From Klebsiella planticola ATCC 33531 (GTDB taxonomy: Bacteria; Pseudomonadota; Gammaproteobacteria; Enterobacterales; Enterobacteriaceae), in contig NZ_JMPP01000022.1 of the NCBI RefSeq assembly GCF_000735435.1, forward strand, positions 1-64,000: a DNA stretch of 64,000 nt, written 5' to 3'. Position 1 is the first letter of the stretch. The number at the start of each line of letters is the position of its first letter. The position numbers and the translations under genes are program-made. This document shows, piece after piece, positions 9,848-20,309 of this stretch. The notes beneath the pieces were generated by a model that was not told the origin of the DNA, did not search any database, and saw only the letters and a program-made list of their open reading frames with translations.

Positions 9848-10231
9848 ATGATTACTGGTATCCAAATTACTAAAGCTGCAAACGACGACCTGCTGAACTC
9901 TTTCTGGCTGCTGGACAGCGAAAAAGGCGAAGCCCGCTGCCTGTGCGCCAAAGGGGGTTTTGCTGAAGATGACGTGGTTGCGGTCAATAAACTGGGTGAA
10001 ATCGAATACCGCGAAATTCCGCTCGATGTGAAACCGGAAGTCCGCGTAGAAGGTGGTCAGCACCTGAACGTTAACGTGCTGCGTCGCGAAACGCTGCTGG
10101 ATGCGGTTGAACATCCGGAAAAATACCCGCAGCTGACTATTCGTGTCTCCGGCTACGCGGTGCGCTTTAACTCCCTGACACCAGAACAGCAGCGCGACGT
10201 TATCGCCCGTACCTTTACTGAAAGCCTGTAA
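9848..10231 (+). CDS. grcA: autonomous glycyl radical cofactor GrcA
   Basis: A 127-residue protein homologous to the C-terminal end of pyruvate formate-lyase. It replaces the radical domain of PFL after oxygen damage. The glycyl radical motif RVSGYAVRF is intact near residue 100, with the radical glycine at its centre. Ribosome site AAGGGAGG lies just upstream. The tandem FNR boxes at 9671 and 9724 indicate strong anaerobic induction. It has its own terminator. Confidence 0.98.
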   Translation: MITGIQITKAANDDLLNSFWLLDSEKGEARCLCAKGGFAEDDVVAVNKLGEIEYREIPLDVKPEVRVEGGQHLNVNVLRRETLLDAVEHPEKYPQLTIRVSGYAVRFNSLTPEQQRDVIARTFTESL

Positions 10232-10250
10232 GTCGACGCTTAAATATAAA

Positions 10251-10277
10251 AACGCCGGGATATCCCGGCGTTTTTTT
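10251..10277. terminator. bidirectional terminator between grcA and srmB
   Basis: A 10-bp stem AACGCCGGGA/TATCCCGGCGTT region is followed by eight T on the plus strand. On the minus strand it is followed by TTTTTA. It serves both converging transcripts. Confidence 0.9.
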
Positions 10278-10279
10278 TG

Positions 10280-11605
10280 TTACTGCTGATTTTCACCCGC
10301 GCTACCGCTTGGTTTACGGCGCTTGCCAATATTTTTGGCATCGCGGTGACGTTTCTTCACTCGCGGTTTCTCTTTATCTTTCTCTTTTTTCTGCTCGGCG
10401 CGTTTAGCCAGTACCTTTTTGGACGGCTTACCGGTCAGCTTCTCGCTCGGTGCACGGGTTGTCGGGCGCAGTTCATCAATAACGCGCGCTTTGAGCGGCT
10501 CGTCGATATAGCGGCCAATTTTACCCAACAGCAGATGGTCATGGGCTTCAACCAGAGAAATGGCAACGCCTTTTTTCCCCGCGCGGCCGGTGCGTCCGAT
10601 ACGATGCAGATAGGTATCAGCCGTGCGCGGCATGTCGAAGTTGAAAACATGGCTAACGTCCGGAATATCTATCCCGCGGGCAGCGACGTCGGTGGCAATC
10701 AGCACATTCATACGGCCGTCGGTCATACGTTTGATTGCTTCGTTACGTTTTGCCTGCACCATTTCGCCTTCCAGCCAGCAGGTATTGATTCCCGCTTCGC
10801 GCAGCCAGGATGCCAGTTCATGAACGCGCTCGCGCTTACGCACAAAGACGATAGAGCGGGTCGCATCCGGCTGTTTCAGCAGGTTAACCAGTAGCGCGGT
10901 TTTATGCTTAATGTCATCGGCGCGATAGTACCACTGGTGAATTTTCTTACGTTCGCGCGTGGAGGGACTGGCGGAAACTTCAACGGGCTCTTCCAGCAGG
11001 CGCTCGGCAAAGTCTTTAATCGCATCGCCTTCGAGGGTCGCGGAAAACAGCATGGTCTGCTTACGCCAGCGGGTTTCACCGGCAATGTGCTCGATATCCT
11101 GAGCGAAGCCCATGTCCAGCATACGGTCCGCTTCATCGAGGATCAGCGTTTCGACCGCCCGGCAGTCGAAGTTTTCTTCTTTAATATATTGCAGCAGTCG
11201 GCCGGTGGTGGCGACCACAATATCCTGGTTCTCGCTGAAGACTTCCGCATGGTTCATGTATGCGACGCCGCCGGTGATGGTGGCAATGTCCAGATGCGTG
11301 TGTGCGGCCAGCTCACGGGCATGGTCGGCAACCTGCATCGCCAGCTCACGGGTCGGCGTCAGGATAAGAATACGCGGCGGCCCCGACTTCTTACGCGGGA
11401 AATCAAGCAGGTGCTGCAACGCTGGCAGCAGATACGCCGCTGTTTTACCGGTACCTGTCGGGGCTGAACCGAGAATATCACGGCCATCAAGCGCAGGCGG
11501 AATAGCGGCGGCCTGAATGGCTGTCGGGCGTGTGAAACCTTTTTCCTGGAGGGCTTCCAGAAGGTTTTCGTCGAGTTCAAGTTCGGAAAAAGTCGTTACA
11601 GTCAT
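10280..11605 (-). CDS. srmB: ATP-dependent RNA helicase SrmB
   Basis: A 441-residue DEAD-box helicase involved in early 50S ribosomal subunit assembly. Motifs are in order: Q motif region GFTRPTAIQAAAIP, Walker A PTGTGKT, PTRELAMQ, TGG, DEAD (LDEADRM), SAT, and the second-domain motifs ATDVAARGIDIP and HRIGRTGRAG. The basic C-terminal tail (LTGKPSKKVLAKRAEQKK onward) is typical of SrmB. It is divergent from trmN6. Confidence 0.97.
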   Translation of the reverse strand: MTVTTFSELELDENLLEALQEKGFTRPTAIQAAAIPPALDGRDILGSAPTGTGKTAAYLLPALQHLLDFPRKKSGPPRILILTPTRELAMQVADHARELAAHTHLDIATITGGVAYMNHAEVFSENQDIVVATTGRLLQYIKEENFDCRAVETLILDEADRMLDMGFAQDIEHIAGETRWRKQTMLFSATLEGDAIKDFAERLLEEPVEVSASPSTRERKKIHQWYYRADDIKHKTALLVNLLKQPDATRSIVFVRKRERVHELASWLREAGINTCWLEGEMVQAKRNEAIKRMTDGRMNVLIATDVAARGIDIPDVSHVFNFDMPRTADTYLHRIGRTGRAGKKGVAISLVEAHDHLLLGKIGRYIDEPLKARVIDELRPTTRAPSEKLTGKPSKKVLAKRAEQKKEKDKEKPRVKKRHRDAKNIGKRRKPSGSAGENQQ

Positions 11606-11736
11606 GATCTACCTCTGAGTGGACCGACGATTATAGACGTTACGGGCGTAATGTTCATCTGTTTGTAAGGCTATCTGTTCTCCGGTATTGTGCATAGCTT
11701 CAGTCTCAGGAGTTTTTGTTCGCAAGGTTATTCAGG

Positions 11737-12474
11737 ATGTCTCAGTCGAAGTTTGCGCTGCCGCGCAATGGTTTTACGTTTAAACAGTTCTTTGTTGCCC
11801 ACGACCGCTGTGCGATGAAAGTGGGCACCGACGGCATTCTGCTTGGCGCGTGGGCGCCGATTGCGCAAGTAAAACACGTGCTGGATATCGGGACCGGTAG
11901 CGGTTTGCTGGCTTTAATGCTGGCTCAGCGAACCGACGATCGGGTCATGCTGGATGCGGTAGAACTCGATGAAGAGGCCGCGGCGCAGGCGCGCGAAAAC
12001 GTGGCAACCTCCCCGTGGGGGGCGCGGATCCAGGTGCATCTGGGGGATATTCAACGGTGGCAACCTGCGCAAACCCGACGTTATGAACTGATTGTCAGCA
12101 ACCCGCCTTTTTTTGCAGAAGGTGTGCCCTGCGCAACATCGCAGCGCGAACAGGCGCGATATACGACGACGCTCGATCACGTCACGCTCTTAACCTGCGC
12201 CGCAGAGTTGATTACCGAAGAGGGCTTTTTCTGCGTGGTGTTACCGGTGGATATTGGCAATACGTTTGTTCAACGTGCCCAAACCATGGGCTGGCATCTG
12301 CGTTTACGCACCGATGTCGCGGAGACGGAAATGCGCCCGCCGCATCGCGTACTGCTGGCTTTCTCGCCGACCGCGGGGGAGTGTTTCAGCGATCGGCTGA
12401 TTGTCCGTGGGCCTGAGCAGCAATACTCCGAAGGGTTTACTGCCCTGACCCAGGATTTTTACCTCTTTATGTGA
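11737..12474 (+). CDS. trmN6: tRNA1(Val) (adenine37-N6)-methyltransferase TrmN6
   Basis: A 245-residue S-adenosylmethionine-dependent methyltransferase matching E. coli YfiC. It methylates A37 of tRNA1-Val. The SAM motif [18 protein letters not shown] and the amino-methyltransferase catalytic motif NPPF ([13 protein letters not shown] in E. coli) are present. The ATG at 11737 gives the exact family length. An in-frame TTG at 11716 with AGGAG upstream would add seven residues and cannot be excluded. The 3' end overlaps the convergent nadB by 16 bases. Confidence 0.95.
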   Translation: MSQSKFALPRNGFTFKQFFVAHDRCAMKVGTDGILLGAWAPIAQVKHVLDIGTGSGLLALMLAQRTDDRVMLDAVELDEEAAAQARENVATSPWGARIQVHLGDIQRWQPAQTRRYELIVSNPPFFAEGVPCATSQREQARYTTTLDHVTLLTCAAELITEEGFFCVVLPVDIGNTFVQRAQTMGWHLRLRTDVAETEMRPPHRVLLAFSPTAGECFSDRLIVRGPEQQYSEGFTALTQDFYLFM

Positions 12475-14078
12475 GCCAGAGGTGACAGAATTGACGGGCC
12501 GCTATCCGCAAGTTGTTCCGGATAATCCAGGGTATAGTGTAGCCCGCGACTCTCTTTACGTTGCATGGCGCAGCGCACGATCAGTTCGGCCACCTGTACC
12601 AGATTGCGCAACTCCAGCAAATTGTTCGACACGCGGAAGCGGGCGTAATATTCGTCGAGCTCCTGCTGCAACATGGTGATTCGTCGTAGCGCACGCTCCA
12701 GCCGACGGGTGGTGCGGACAATCCCCACGTAGTCCCACATCAACAGTCTCAACTCGTGCCAGTTATGTTGAATCACCACCAGTTCATCGGGGATCTCAAC
12801 CTGACTTTCATCCCAGGACGGCAGGCCGTTAACCGGTTGGGCCAGCGGCATGCGCTGGAGAATATCCTCGGCGGCGGACCAGCCGTAGACCAGGCATTCG
12901 AGCAGCGAATTTGACGCCATGCGGTTAGCCCCGTGCAGCCCGGTATAGCTCACTTCGCCAATTGCATACAGCCCGTCAACATCGGTACGTCCGTTGTCAT
13001 CAACCATTACGCCGCCGCAGGTATAGTGGGCGGCGGGGACAATCGGTACTGGCTCTTTTGTCAAATCGATACCCAGGCCGAGCAGTTTTTCGTAGATCAT
13101 CGGGAAATGCTGACGGATAAAGGCTTCAGGCTTATGGCTGATGTCGAGATACATACAATCGACGCCGAGGCGTTTCATCTCATGGTCAATCGCACGGGCG
13201 ACGATATCGCGTGGGGCCAGCTCGCCACGTTCGTCAAAATCGGGCATAAACCGGGTACCGTCCGGACGTTTCAGGTATGCGCCTTCGCCGCGTAATGCTT
13301 CGGTTAACAGGAAATTGCGCGCCTGTGGATGGTACAAGGCGGTGGGGTGAAACTGGTTGAATTCGAGGTTGGCCACGCGACAGCCGGCGCGCCAGGCCAT
13401 AGCAATACCATCGCCGGAGGAGACATCCGGATTGGTGGTGTACTGATAGACTTTCGCCGCCCCGCCGGTGGCCAGCACCACGGATTTCGCGCTGCAGGTC
13501 TCAACCTTTTCTTTATTCCGGTTCCAGATCCAGGCGCCAACCACACGCCGTGTCCCCGGCAGGCCGATTTTATCGGAAATGATCAAATCGACGGCGTTAC
13601 TCCGCTCCAGAATACGAATATTGGGGTGCGCAAGCGCCTTGCCAACCAGCGTCGTTTCCACCGCTTTACCGGTGGCATCGGCAGCGTGGAGGATACGGCG
13701 ATGGCTATGGCCGCCTTCACGGGTCAGGTGGTAGCTCTGTTCGCCGTTGGCCTGAGTCTGAGTATCAAACAGCACACCCTGGTCGATAAGCCATTGCACG
13801 CAAGGTCTGGCGTTGCTGGCGACGAAAGAGACAGCATGGCGATCGCACAGGCCGGCCCCGGCGATGAGCGTATCTTCAACGTGAGATTCCACGCTGTCGG
13901 TTTCATCAAAAACGGCGGCAATACCGCCCTGCGCGTAGAGCGTTGAACCTTCGCTGACGGGGCCTTTGCTCAGTACGGCGACGGAGCAGTGCTCCGCCAG
14001 ACGTAGCGCAAGGGATAAACCGGCAGCGCCGCTGCCGATAATCAGCACATCACAGGAGAAGTCAGGAGTCGTATTCAT
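12459..14078 (-). CDS. nadB: L-aspartate oxidase NadB
   Basis: A 539-residue FAD flavoprotein that oxidises aspartate to iminoaspartate, the first step of de novo NAD synthesis. The N-terminal FAD-binding motif [20 protein letters not shown], the quinolinate-pathway signature HTCGG ([20 protein letters not shown]) and [20 protein letters not shown] are all present. The fold is that of the succinate dehydrogenase/fumarate reductase flavoprotein family. A perfect NadR box upstream of the start codon indicates repression when NAD is ample. Confidence 0.98.
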   Translation of the reverse strand: MNTTPDFSCDVLIIGSGAAGLSLALRLAEHCSVAVLSKGPVSEGSTLYAQGGIAAVFDETDSVESHVEDTLIAGAGLCDRHAVSFVASNARPCVQWLIDQGVLFDTQTQANGEQSYHLTREGGHSHRRILHAADATGKAVETTLVGKALAHPNIRILERSNAVDLIISDKIGLPGTRRVVGAWIWNRNKEKVETCSAKSVVLATGGAAKVYQYTTNPDVSSGDGIAMAWRAGCRVANLEFNQFHPTALYHPQARNFLLTEALRGEGAYLKRPDGTRFMPDFDERGELAPRDIVARAIDHEMKRLGVDCMYLDISHKPEAFIRQHFPMIYEKLLGLGIDLTKEPVPIVPAAHYTCGGVMVDDNGRTDVDGLYAIGEVSYTGLHGANRMASNSLLECLVYGWSAAEDILQRMPLAQPVNGLPSWDESQVEIPDELVVIQHNWHELRLLMWDYVGIVRTTRRLERALRRITMLQQELDEYYARFRVSNNLLELRNLVQVAELIVRCAMQRKESRGLHYTLDYPEQLADSGPSILSPLAHIKR

Positions 14079-14084
14079 TGCCTT

Positions 14085-14102
14085 TGTTTAATTTACTAAA
14101 CA
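14085..14102 (-). promoter_or_regulatory. NadR operator of nadB
   Basis: TGTTTAATTTACTAAACA is a perfect 6-6-6 match to the NadR palindrome TGTTTA-N6-TAAACA, lying 7 bases before the nadB ATG. NadR is the NAD-responsive repressor of nadB and nadA in enterobacteria. Confidence 0.9.
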
Positions 14103-14390
14103 CACTTTTGCCACAATAGCACCAGGTTGTGATAAATCGTACATTTTTTTTACTGGTCGTTGTGGAAACTAAACATAAGCGGCTGGGGCGGAGCAGGGTA
14201 AACGAAAGAAAATATTTGCGAAGCAGATCGTTAGCTTCAGATTTTATAGTGAAATAAAAGCGATGTTACGTTACCCTTCTGGCGGACCTTACGCTTTTTC
14301 TTCATCATCTTACCTGGCGTTGAGTTGCGGGACATATAATGAGAGATAACAAATCGTCCGCCGTTGCCAGACAAAAATCAAAGGCGTAAC

Positions 14391-14419
14391 GGAACTTTAT
14401 TGTTTTCAGACACTCCAAT
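14391..14419 (+). promoter_or_regulatory. sigma-E autoregulated promoter of rpoE
   Basis: GGAACTT (14391-14397) and TCCAAT (14414-14419), separated by 16 bases, fit the sigma-E consensus. They match the E. coli rpoE autoregulated promoter in sequence context. Transcription would start near 14426. Further promoters probably lie in 14100-14390, but I see no distinct element there. Confidence 0.85.
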
Positions 14420-14499
14420 CGTCTGCTTGCTCATATTGCAGTGATTGGGTAGTGCTTTGAAGACGCATGGGAATTGGGTTTGGGGAGACATTACCTCGG

Positions 14500-15075
14500 A
14501 TGAGCGAGCAGTTAACGGATCAGGTCCTCGTCGAACGGGTCCAGAAAGGAGATCAGAAAGCGTTTAACTTGCTGGTGGTGCGCTATCAGCATAAGGTCGC
14601 GAGCCTGGTCTCCCGCTATGTGCCACCGGGCGATATTCCTGACGTTGTTCAGGAATCGTTCGTAAAAGCATGGCGCGCGCTGGAGTCCTTCCGGGGGGAT
14701 AGTGCTTTTTATACCTGGTTATATCGCATCGCCGTAAATACGGCGAAGAATTATCTGGTAGCTCAGGGACGCCGCCCACCGTCCAGCGATGTTGACGCCA
14801 ATGAGGCAGAAAACTTCGAAAGTGGTGGGGCGCTGAAAGAAATTTCGAACCCTGAGAACTTAATGTTGTCAGAAGAACTGAGACAAATAGTTTTTCGTAC
14901 CATTGAATCACTCCCGGAAGATTTACGCATGGCAATCACGTTGCGGGAGCTGGATGGCCTGAGCTATGAAGAGATAGCCGCTATCATGGATTGCCCGGTA
15001 GGAACGGTACGTTCACGCATTTTCCGGGCACGAGAAGCTATTGATAATAAAGTTCAACCGCTTATCAGGCGTTGA
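14500..15075 (+). CDS. rpoE: RNA polymerase sigma factor RpoE (sigma-E)
   Basis: A 191-residue ECF sigma factor that directs the envelope stress regulon. Region 2 (QHKVASLVSRYVPPGD through FYTWLYRIAVNTAKNYL) and region 4 (LDGLSYEEIAAIMDCPVGTV) are intact and near-identical to E. coli, with small changes such as QESFVKAWRALESF. The ATG at 14500 gives the known protein. An upstream in-frame ATG at 14467 would add 11 residues but lacks a better ribosome site. It is first gene of rpoE-rseA-rseB-rseC. Confidence 0.98.
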   Translation: MSEQLTDQVLVERVQKGDQKAFNLLVVRYQHKVASLVSRYVPPGDIPDVVQESFVKAWRALESFRGDSAFYTWLYRIAVNTAKNYLVAQGRRPPSSDVDANEAENFESGGALKEISNPENLMLSEELRQIVFRTIESLPEDLRMAITLRELDGLSYEEIAAIMDCPVGTVRSRIFRAREAIDNKVQPLIRR

Positions 15076-15106
15076 CGATAGCGGAATACTGAAAAGGGTA
15101 TCAGGC

Positions 15107-15757
15107 ATGCAGAAAGAAAAACTTTCGGCCTTAATGGATGGTGAAACGCTGGATAACGAGCTGCTCAATGAGCTGAGCCGTTCTTCTGAAATGCAAAAGA
15201 CCTGGGAGAGCTACCATCTCATCCGTGATTCGCTGCGAGGCGATACCGCTGAGATGCTCCATTTTGATATCTCAGCCCGCGTCATGGCCGCCATTGAGAA
15301 CGAGCCCGTTCGTCAGGCGGTGCCGCTTATTCCTGAATCTCAGCCAGCACCACATCAGTGGCGTCAGATGCCTTTCTGGCAGAAAGTCCGCCCGTGGGCC
15401 AGTTCTCTGACTCAGATGGGGGTTGCGGCGTGCGTTTCGCTTGCGGTTATCGTCGGCGTCCAGCAGTATAATGGGCATAGCGAATCAGCTCAGCAGCCCG
15501 AAGCGCCTGTCTTCAACACCATGCCGATGATGGGTAAAGCCAGCCCGGTAAGTCTTGGCGTTCCGGCTGATGCTTCCGCAGGAAGCGGCCAGCAGGCTCA
15601 GGTGCAAGAACAGCGCCGCCGTATTAATGCTATGCTGCAGGACTATGAATTGCAGCGTCGCCTGCACGCAGAACAGCTGCAGTTTGGTCAGGCCCAGACT
15701 CAGCAAGCCGCTGTTCAGGTGCCAGGCTATCAAACTTTAGGAACGCAATCGCAGTAA
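15107..15757 (+). CDS. rseA: anti-sigma-E factor RseA
   Basis: A 216-residue single-pass inner-membrane protein that sequesters RpoE until DegS and RseP cleave it. The cytoplasmic N-terminal domain (MQKEKLSALMDGETLD onward) binds sigma-E. A hydrophobic segment MGVAACVSLAVIVGVQ near residue 105 crosses the membrane, and the periplasmic glutamine-rich C-terminal part binds RseB. Length equals E. coli. It follows rpoE by 31 bases and its stop overlaps the rseB start. Confidence 0.98.
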   Translation: MQKEKLSALMDGETLDNELLNELSRSSEMQKTWESYHLIRDSLRGDTAEMLHFDISARVMAAIENEPVRQAVPLIPESQPAPHQWRQMPFWQKVRPWASSLTQMGVAACVSLAVIVGVQQYNGHSESAQQPEAPVFNTMPMMGKASPVSLGVPADASAGSGQQAQVQEQRRRINAMLQDYELQRRLHAEQLQFGQAQTQQAAVQVPGYQTLGTQSQ

Positions 15758-16713
15758 TGAAGCAACTTTGGTGTGCCATGTCGCTCATGGCAGGCAGCCT
15801 GTTCTTCTCTGTCAACGCCTCGGCTGATACATCGTCCGGGGCGTTGTTGCAGCAAATGAACCTGGCCAGCCAGTCCCTCAATTATGAGCTGTCTTTCGTC
15901 AGCATCAACAAACAGGGCGTTGAGTCGCTGCGTTATCGTCACGCGCGGCTGAACAATCAACCTCTTGCCCAGCTTTTACAACTCGATGGCCCACGCCGGG
16001 AAGTTGTACTGCGCGGTAATGAAATCAGCTATTTTGAACCGGGGCTCGATCCGTTCACGCTGAACGGCGACTATATCGTCGATTCGTTACCCTCGCTGGC
16101 CTACACCGATTTTAAGCGACTGGCTGCCTACTACGATTTTATCTCCGTTGGGCGAACCCGTATTGCCGACAGACTTTGCGAAGTGATTCGCGTCGTCGCG
16201 CGGGACGGTACGCGCTATAGCTATATCGTCTGGCTGGATGCGGAAACCAAACTGCCCATGCGCGTCGATTTGCTTGACCGCGACGGGGAAACGCTGGAGC
16301 AGTTCCGGGTCGTATCCTTTAACGTTGGCGACAAGGTCAGCAGCAGCATGGAGACATTAGCGAAAGCCAGTCTGCCTCCTCAGCTGTCGGTGCCGGAAGG
16401 GGGCGATAAAGCCAACTTTAACTGGGCGCCGGCCTGGCTACCGCAGGGCGTTTCCGAAGTCTCCAGCAGTCAGCGCCGTCTGCCGACTTTTGATGGTCCG
16501 GTTGAATCCCGCCTGTATTCTGATGGGCTGTTTAGCTTCTCGATTAACGTGAATCGCGCCTCGGCAAACAGCAGCGATCAGCTGTTGCGTACCGGGCGTC
16601 GTACCGTGAGCACGACGGTACGTGATAACGCCGAGATAACCGTGGTTGGCGAGCTGCCGCCGCAAACGGCTAAACGCATCTCCGACAGCATCAAATTCAG
16701 GGCTGTGCAATGA
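15757..16713 (+). CDS. rseB: sigma-E factor regulatory protein RseB
   Basis: A 318-residue periplasmic protein that binds RseA and protects it from DegS, and senses mislocalised lipopolysaccharide and lipoproteins. A signal peptide of about 23 residues ends at VNASA. A large LolA-like domain and a small C-terminal domain follow. The ATG overlaps the rseA stop by one base (TAATG), indicating translational coupling. Confidence 0.97.
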   Translation: MKQLWCAMSLMAGSLFFSVNASADTSSGALLQQMNLASQSLNYELSFVSINKQGVESLRYRHARLNNQPLAQLLQLDGPRREVVLRGNEISYFEPGLDPFTLNGDYIVDSLPSLAYTDFKRLAAYYDFISVGRTRIADRLCEVIRVVARDGTRYSYIVWLDAETKLPMRVDLLDRDGETLEQFRVVSFNVGDKVSSSMETLAKASLPPQLSVPEGGDKANFNWAPAWLPQGVSEVSSSQRRLPTFDGPVESRLYSDGLFSFSINVNRASANSSDQLLRTGRRTVSTTVRDNAEITVVGELPPQTAKRISDSIKFRAVQ

Positions 16714-17189
16714 TTAAAGAGTGGGCCACGGTCGTCTCCTGGCATAACGGTATGGCGCAAGTGCACTGTGACGTGAAAGCCTCGTGCAGCAGCTGCGCCT
16801 CGCGCGCTGGCTGCGGCAGTCGGGTGCTGAACAAACTGGGACCGCAAACCAGCCACACGATCAGCGTTCCCAGCGAACAGCCGCTGTCCGCCGGGCAAAA
16901 AGTCGAGCTGGGGATTGCTGAAAGCAGCCTGCTGGGCTCGGCGGTTTTAGTTTATATGGCGCCGCTGGTTGGACTGTTTGTTATGGCGTCTGTTTTTCAG
17001 GTCTTGTTTGCCAATGATTTCGCTTCGCTGTGCGGTGCGCTACTCGGCGGCGTCGGCGGATTTCTGGTGGCGCGCGGGCTTTCGCCCGGATTAGCCGCTC
17101 GCCAGTCGTGGCAGCCCGTTATTATTAGCGTTGGCCTGCCGCCAGATTTGGTGCGTGTAGAGACACCCTCTTCAGAACCAGGCCAGTGA
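16710..17189 (+). CDS. rseC: SoxR-reducing system protein RseC
   Basis: A 159-residue inner-membrane protein with a cysteine-rich N-terminal segment (CSSCASRAGCG, near residue 26) and two central membrane helices. In E. coli it works with the Rsx complex to keep SoxR reduced and has a minor role in sigma-E control. It overlaps rseB by four bases (ATGA) and ends the operon just inside a terminator stem. Confidence 0.96.
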   Translation: MIKEWATVVSWHNGMAQVHCDVKASCSSCASRAGCGSRVLNKLGPQTSHTISVPSEQPLSAGQKVELGIAESSLLGSAVLVYMAPLVGLFVMASVFQVLFANDFASLCGALLGGVGGFLVARGLSPGLAARQSWQPVIISVGLPPDLVRVETPSSEPGQ

Positions 17190-17208
17190 TTCCACTGGCC
17201 TTTATTTT
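17180..17208 (+). terminator. rpoE-rseABC operon terminator
   Basis: A 9-bp stem AGGCCAGTG/CACTGGCCT with a 4-base loop, followed by TTATTTTT. The stem includes the rseC stop codon. Confidence 0.85.
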
Positions 17209-17375
17209 TGATTTATTACCCCCGCCTGAACACATCATTTGCTACGGTTATGCTGCTGGTAAGAGCATTTCCTGGTTTCGCGGATGTAGTGTAGAATGCG
17301 GCGTTTTCGGATTAAAAAACGTCAGGCACAGAACAGCGGCCTCATGATACGCGTAAGGCATAATTAACTCTAAAT

Positions 17376-19175
17376 ATGAAGAATATACGTAACTTTTCAA
17401 TCATCGCTCATATCGACCACGGTAAATCGACGTTGTCTGACCGTATCATCCAGATTTGCGGTGGCCTTTCCGATCGTGAAATGGAAGCCCAGGTACTGGA
17501 CTCCATGGATCTTGAACGCGAGCGTGGCATCACCATTAAGGCGCAAAGCGTCACCCTGGATTACAAGGCGACCAACGGCGAAACTTACCAGCTGAACTTC
17601 ATCGATACCCCGGGGCACGTCGACTTCTCGTATGAGGTGTCACGTTCGCTCGCCGCATGTGAAGGTGCGCTGCTGGTGGTCGATGCGGGTCAGGGGGTAG
17701 AAGCTCAGACGCTGGCCAACTGCTATACCGCCATGGAAATGGATCTGGAAGTGGTGCCGGTGCTCAACAAAATCGACCTGCCAGCTGCCGATCCGGAGCG
17801 CGTAGCCGATGAAATCGAAGACATCGTTGGTATCGATGCGGCCGATGCGGTGCGCTGCTCGGCGAAAACCGGCGTCGGCGTTCCCGATGTTCTGGAACGT
17901 CTGGTGCGTGATATCCCGCCGCCGGAAGGTGATGCGGATGCCCCGCTGCAGGCGCTGATCATCGACTCCTGGTTCGATAACTATCTTGGCGTGGTTTCGC
18001 TGGTGCGTATCAAAAACGGCACGATGCGCAAAGGCGACAAAATTAAAGTGATGAGCACCGGTCAGGTCTATAACGCCGATCGACTGGGGATCTTTACGCC
18101 AAAACAGGTTGACCGTACTGAGCTGAAATGCGGCGAGGTAGGCTGGCTGGTGTGCGCCATTAAAGATATCCTCGGCGCGCCGGTTGGGGATACCCTGACG
18201 ACATCACGTAACCCGGCGGACAAGGCCCTGCCAGGCTTTAAGAAAGTGAAACCGCAGGTGTATGCCGGTCTGTTCCCGGTGAGCTCCGATGATTATGAAG
18301 CCTTCCGTGATGCGCTCGGTAAACTGAGTCTGAACGATGCGTCTCTGTTCTATGAGCCGGAAAGTTCCACGGCGCTGGGCTTCGGCTTCCGCTGTGGCTT
18401 CCTCGGCCTGCTGCACATGGAAATCATCCAGGAGCGTCTGGAACGCGAATACGACCTGGATCTGATTACCACCGCGCCGACGGTTGTCTACGAAGTGGAA
18501 ACTACGTCGAAAGAAGTCATCTATGTCGATAGCCCGTCCAAGCTGCCGCCGCTGAATAACATTCAGGAACTGCGTGAGCCGATCGCGGAATGTCACATGC
18601 TGCTGCCGCAGGAGTTCCTGGGCAACGTCATCACGCTGTGTATTGAGAAGCGTGGCGTGCAGACCAACATGGTTTATCACGGTAAACAAGTTGCGCTGAC
18701 CTATGAAATTCCGATGGCGGAAGTGGTGCTCGATTTCTTTGACCGCCTGAAGTCCACCTCCCGTGGCTACGCGTCGCTGGATTACAACTTCAAACGCTTC
18801 CAGGCATCCAACATGGTGCGCGTGGACGTGCTGATCAACGGCGAGCGTGTAGATGCGCTGGCGCTGATCACCCACAACGATAATGCGCCGTACCGCGGTC
18901 GTGAGCTGGTGGAGAAGATGAAAGAGTTGATCCCACGCCAGCAGTTCGATATCGCGATTCAGGCGGCTATCGGCAACCACATTATTGCCCGTTCCACCGT
19001 CAAACAGCTGCGTAAGAACGTCCTGGCGAAATGCTACGGCGGTGACGTCAGCCGTAAGAAAAAGCTGCTGCAGAAGCAGAAAGACGGTAAGAAACGTATG
19101 AAGCAAGTGGGTAACGTTGAGCTGCCGCAGGAAGCGTTCCTCGCCATTCTGCACGTCGGTAAAGACGGAAAATAA
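17376..19175 (+). CDS. lepA: elongation factor 4 LepA
   Basis: A 599-residue translational GTPase that acts on ribosomes and affects initiation and back-translocation. The G motifs are [14 protein letters not shown] (G1), RGIT (G2), DTPGH (G3), NKID (G4) and the SAKTG region (G5). The LepA-specific C-terminal domain is complete, ending [26 protein letters not shown] -10-like element at 17292 may serve lepA-lepB. lepB follows by 14 bases. Confidence 0.98.
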   Translation: MKNIRNFSIIAHIDHGKSTLSDRIIQICGGLSDREMEAQVLDSMDLERERGITIKAQSVTLDYKATNGETYQLNFIDTPGHVDFSYEVSRSLAACEGALLVVDAGQGVEAQTLANCYTAMEMDLEVVPVLNKIDLPAADPERVADEIEDIVGIDAADAVRCSAKTGVGVPDVLERLVRDIPPPEGDADAPLQALIIDSWFDNYLGVVSLVRIKNGTMRKGDKIKVMSTGQVYNADRLGIFTPKQVDRTELKCGEVGWLVCAIKDILGAPVGDTLTTSRNPADKALPGFKKVKPQVYAGLFPVSSDDYEAFRDALGKLSLNDASLFYEPESSTALGFGFRCGFLGLLHMEIIQERLEREYDLDLITTAPTVVYEVETTSKEVIYVDSPSKLPPLNNIQELREPIAECHMLLPQEFLGNVITLCIEKRGVQTNMVYHGKQVALTYEIPMAEVVLDFFDRLKSTSRGYASLDYNFKRFQASNMVRVDVLINGERVDALALITHNDNAPYRGRELVEKMKELIPRQQFDIAIQAAIGNHIIARSTVKQLRKNVLAKCYGGDVSRKKKLLQKQKDGKKRMKQVGNVELPQEAFLAILHVGKDGK

Positions 19176-19189
19176 TTTAAGGAGTTGGC

Positions 19190-20164
19190 ATGGCGAACAT
19201 GTTTGCCCTGATCCTGGTGATTGCAACCCTGGTGACGGGGCTTTTGTGGTGCCTGGATAAATTCATCTTTGCACCAAAACGTCGTGAACGTCAGGCCGCT
19301 GCTCAGGCAGCGACCGGTGATAGCCTCGACAAGCAAACGTTGAAGAAAGTCGGTCCGAAACCGGGCTGGCTGGAAACGGGAGCCTCGGTATTTCCGGTGC
19401 TGGCTATCGTCCTGGTGGTGCGCTCATTTATTTATGAGCCGTTTCAAATCCCGTCAGGTTCGATGATGCCAACCCTGCTGATTGGCGATTTTATTCTGGT
19501 TGAGAAGTTTGCCTACGGCATCAAAGATCCGATCTACCAGAAAACGCTGATCGAAACCGGCCATCCGAAACGCGGCGACATCGTGGTGTTTAAATACCCG
19601 GAAGATCCGCGTCTGGATTACATTAAGCGGGCTGTTGGCTTACCGGGCGATAAGATCACCTACGATCCGGTAGCAAAACAGGTCACTATCCAGCCGGGCT
19701 GCAGTTCCGGCCAGGCATGCGGTAACGCACTGCCGGTAACTTACTCCAACGTTGAGCCCAGCGATTTCGTCCAGACCTTCTCTCGTCAGAACGGCGGGGA
19801 AGCGACCAGCGGCTTCTGGCAGTTGCCGAAAGGCGAAAGCAAGGCTGATGGTATTCGTCTGACCGAGCGCAAAGAGACGCTGGGTGAGGTAACTCACCGC
19901 ATTCTGACCGTGCCGATTGCTCAGGATCAGGTTGGCATGTATTACCGCCAGTCCGGCCTGCCGCTGGCCACCTGGATCGTGCCGCCGGGTCATTACTTCA
20001 TGATGGGCGATAACCGCGATAACAGCGCCGACAGCCGTTACTGGGGCTTTGTGCCAGAGGCCAACCTGGTGGGTAAAGCCACGGCCATCTGGATGAGCTT
20101 CGAAAAACAGGAAGGTGAATGGCCGACCGGCGTGCGTTTATCGCGTATTGGTAGCATTCAGTAA
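19190..20164 (+). CDS. lepB: signal peptidase I LepB
   Basis: A 324-residue inner-membrane serine protease that removes signal peptides from secreted proteins. Two N-terminal membrane segments are followed by the catalytic serine in PSGSMMPTL (about residue 90), the catalytic lysine in DYIKRAVGLPGD (about 145) and the box GDNRDNSADSR. It is translated from AAGGAG directly after lepA. Confidence 0.98.
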   Translation: MANMFALILVIATLVTGLLWCLDKFIFAPKRRERQAAAQAATGDSLDKQTLKKVGPKPGWLETGASVFPVLAIVLVVRSFIYEPFQIPSGSMMPTLLIGDFILVEKFAYGIKDPIYQKTLIETGHPKRGDIVVFKYPEDPRLDYIKRAVGLPGDKITYDPVAKQVTIQPGCSSGQACGNALPVTYSNVEPSDFVQTFSRQNGGEATSGFWQLPKGESKADGIRLTERKETLGEVTHRILTVPIAQDQVGMYYRQSGLPLATWIVPPGHYFMMGDNRDNSADSRYWGFVPEANLVGKATAIWMSFEKQEGEWPTGVRLSRIGSIQ

Positions 20165-20177
20165 TTTCCCTGCCTAA

Positions 20178-20210
20178 TTCACGCTGCCGCTGCAATATTG
20201 GCAGCGTGAA
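20178..20210 (+). terminator. hairpin after lepB
   Basis: A perfect 11-bp stem TTCACGCTGCC/GGCAGCGTGAA with an 11-base loop lies 13 bases after lepB. The following TTATTTAATA is T-rich but has no clean T run, so it may be a weak terminator, a stabilising hairpin, or both. Confidence 0.6.
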
Positions 20211-20309
20211 TTATTTAATATTTAAATCCATTCAAACTAACGACATCTATTGTCGTTGCGTATAGAATATCCCCCCGAAGTTTTGGTTGTCTCTCGTAAG
20301 AGTGACACT

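Noticed and set aside
14320..14500. Separate leader peptide gene before rpoE
   Set aside because: Short frames exist, for example ATG 14339 with 16 codons, but none has a clear ribosome site or recognisable sequence.
18204..19226. A 340-codon minus-strand frame over lepA
   Set aside because: Shadow frame of a conserved gene, no start signal or family resemblance.
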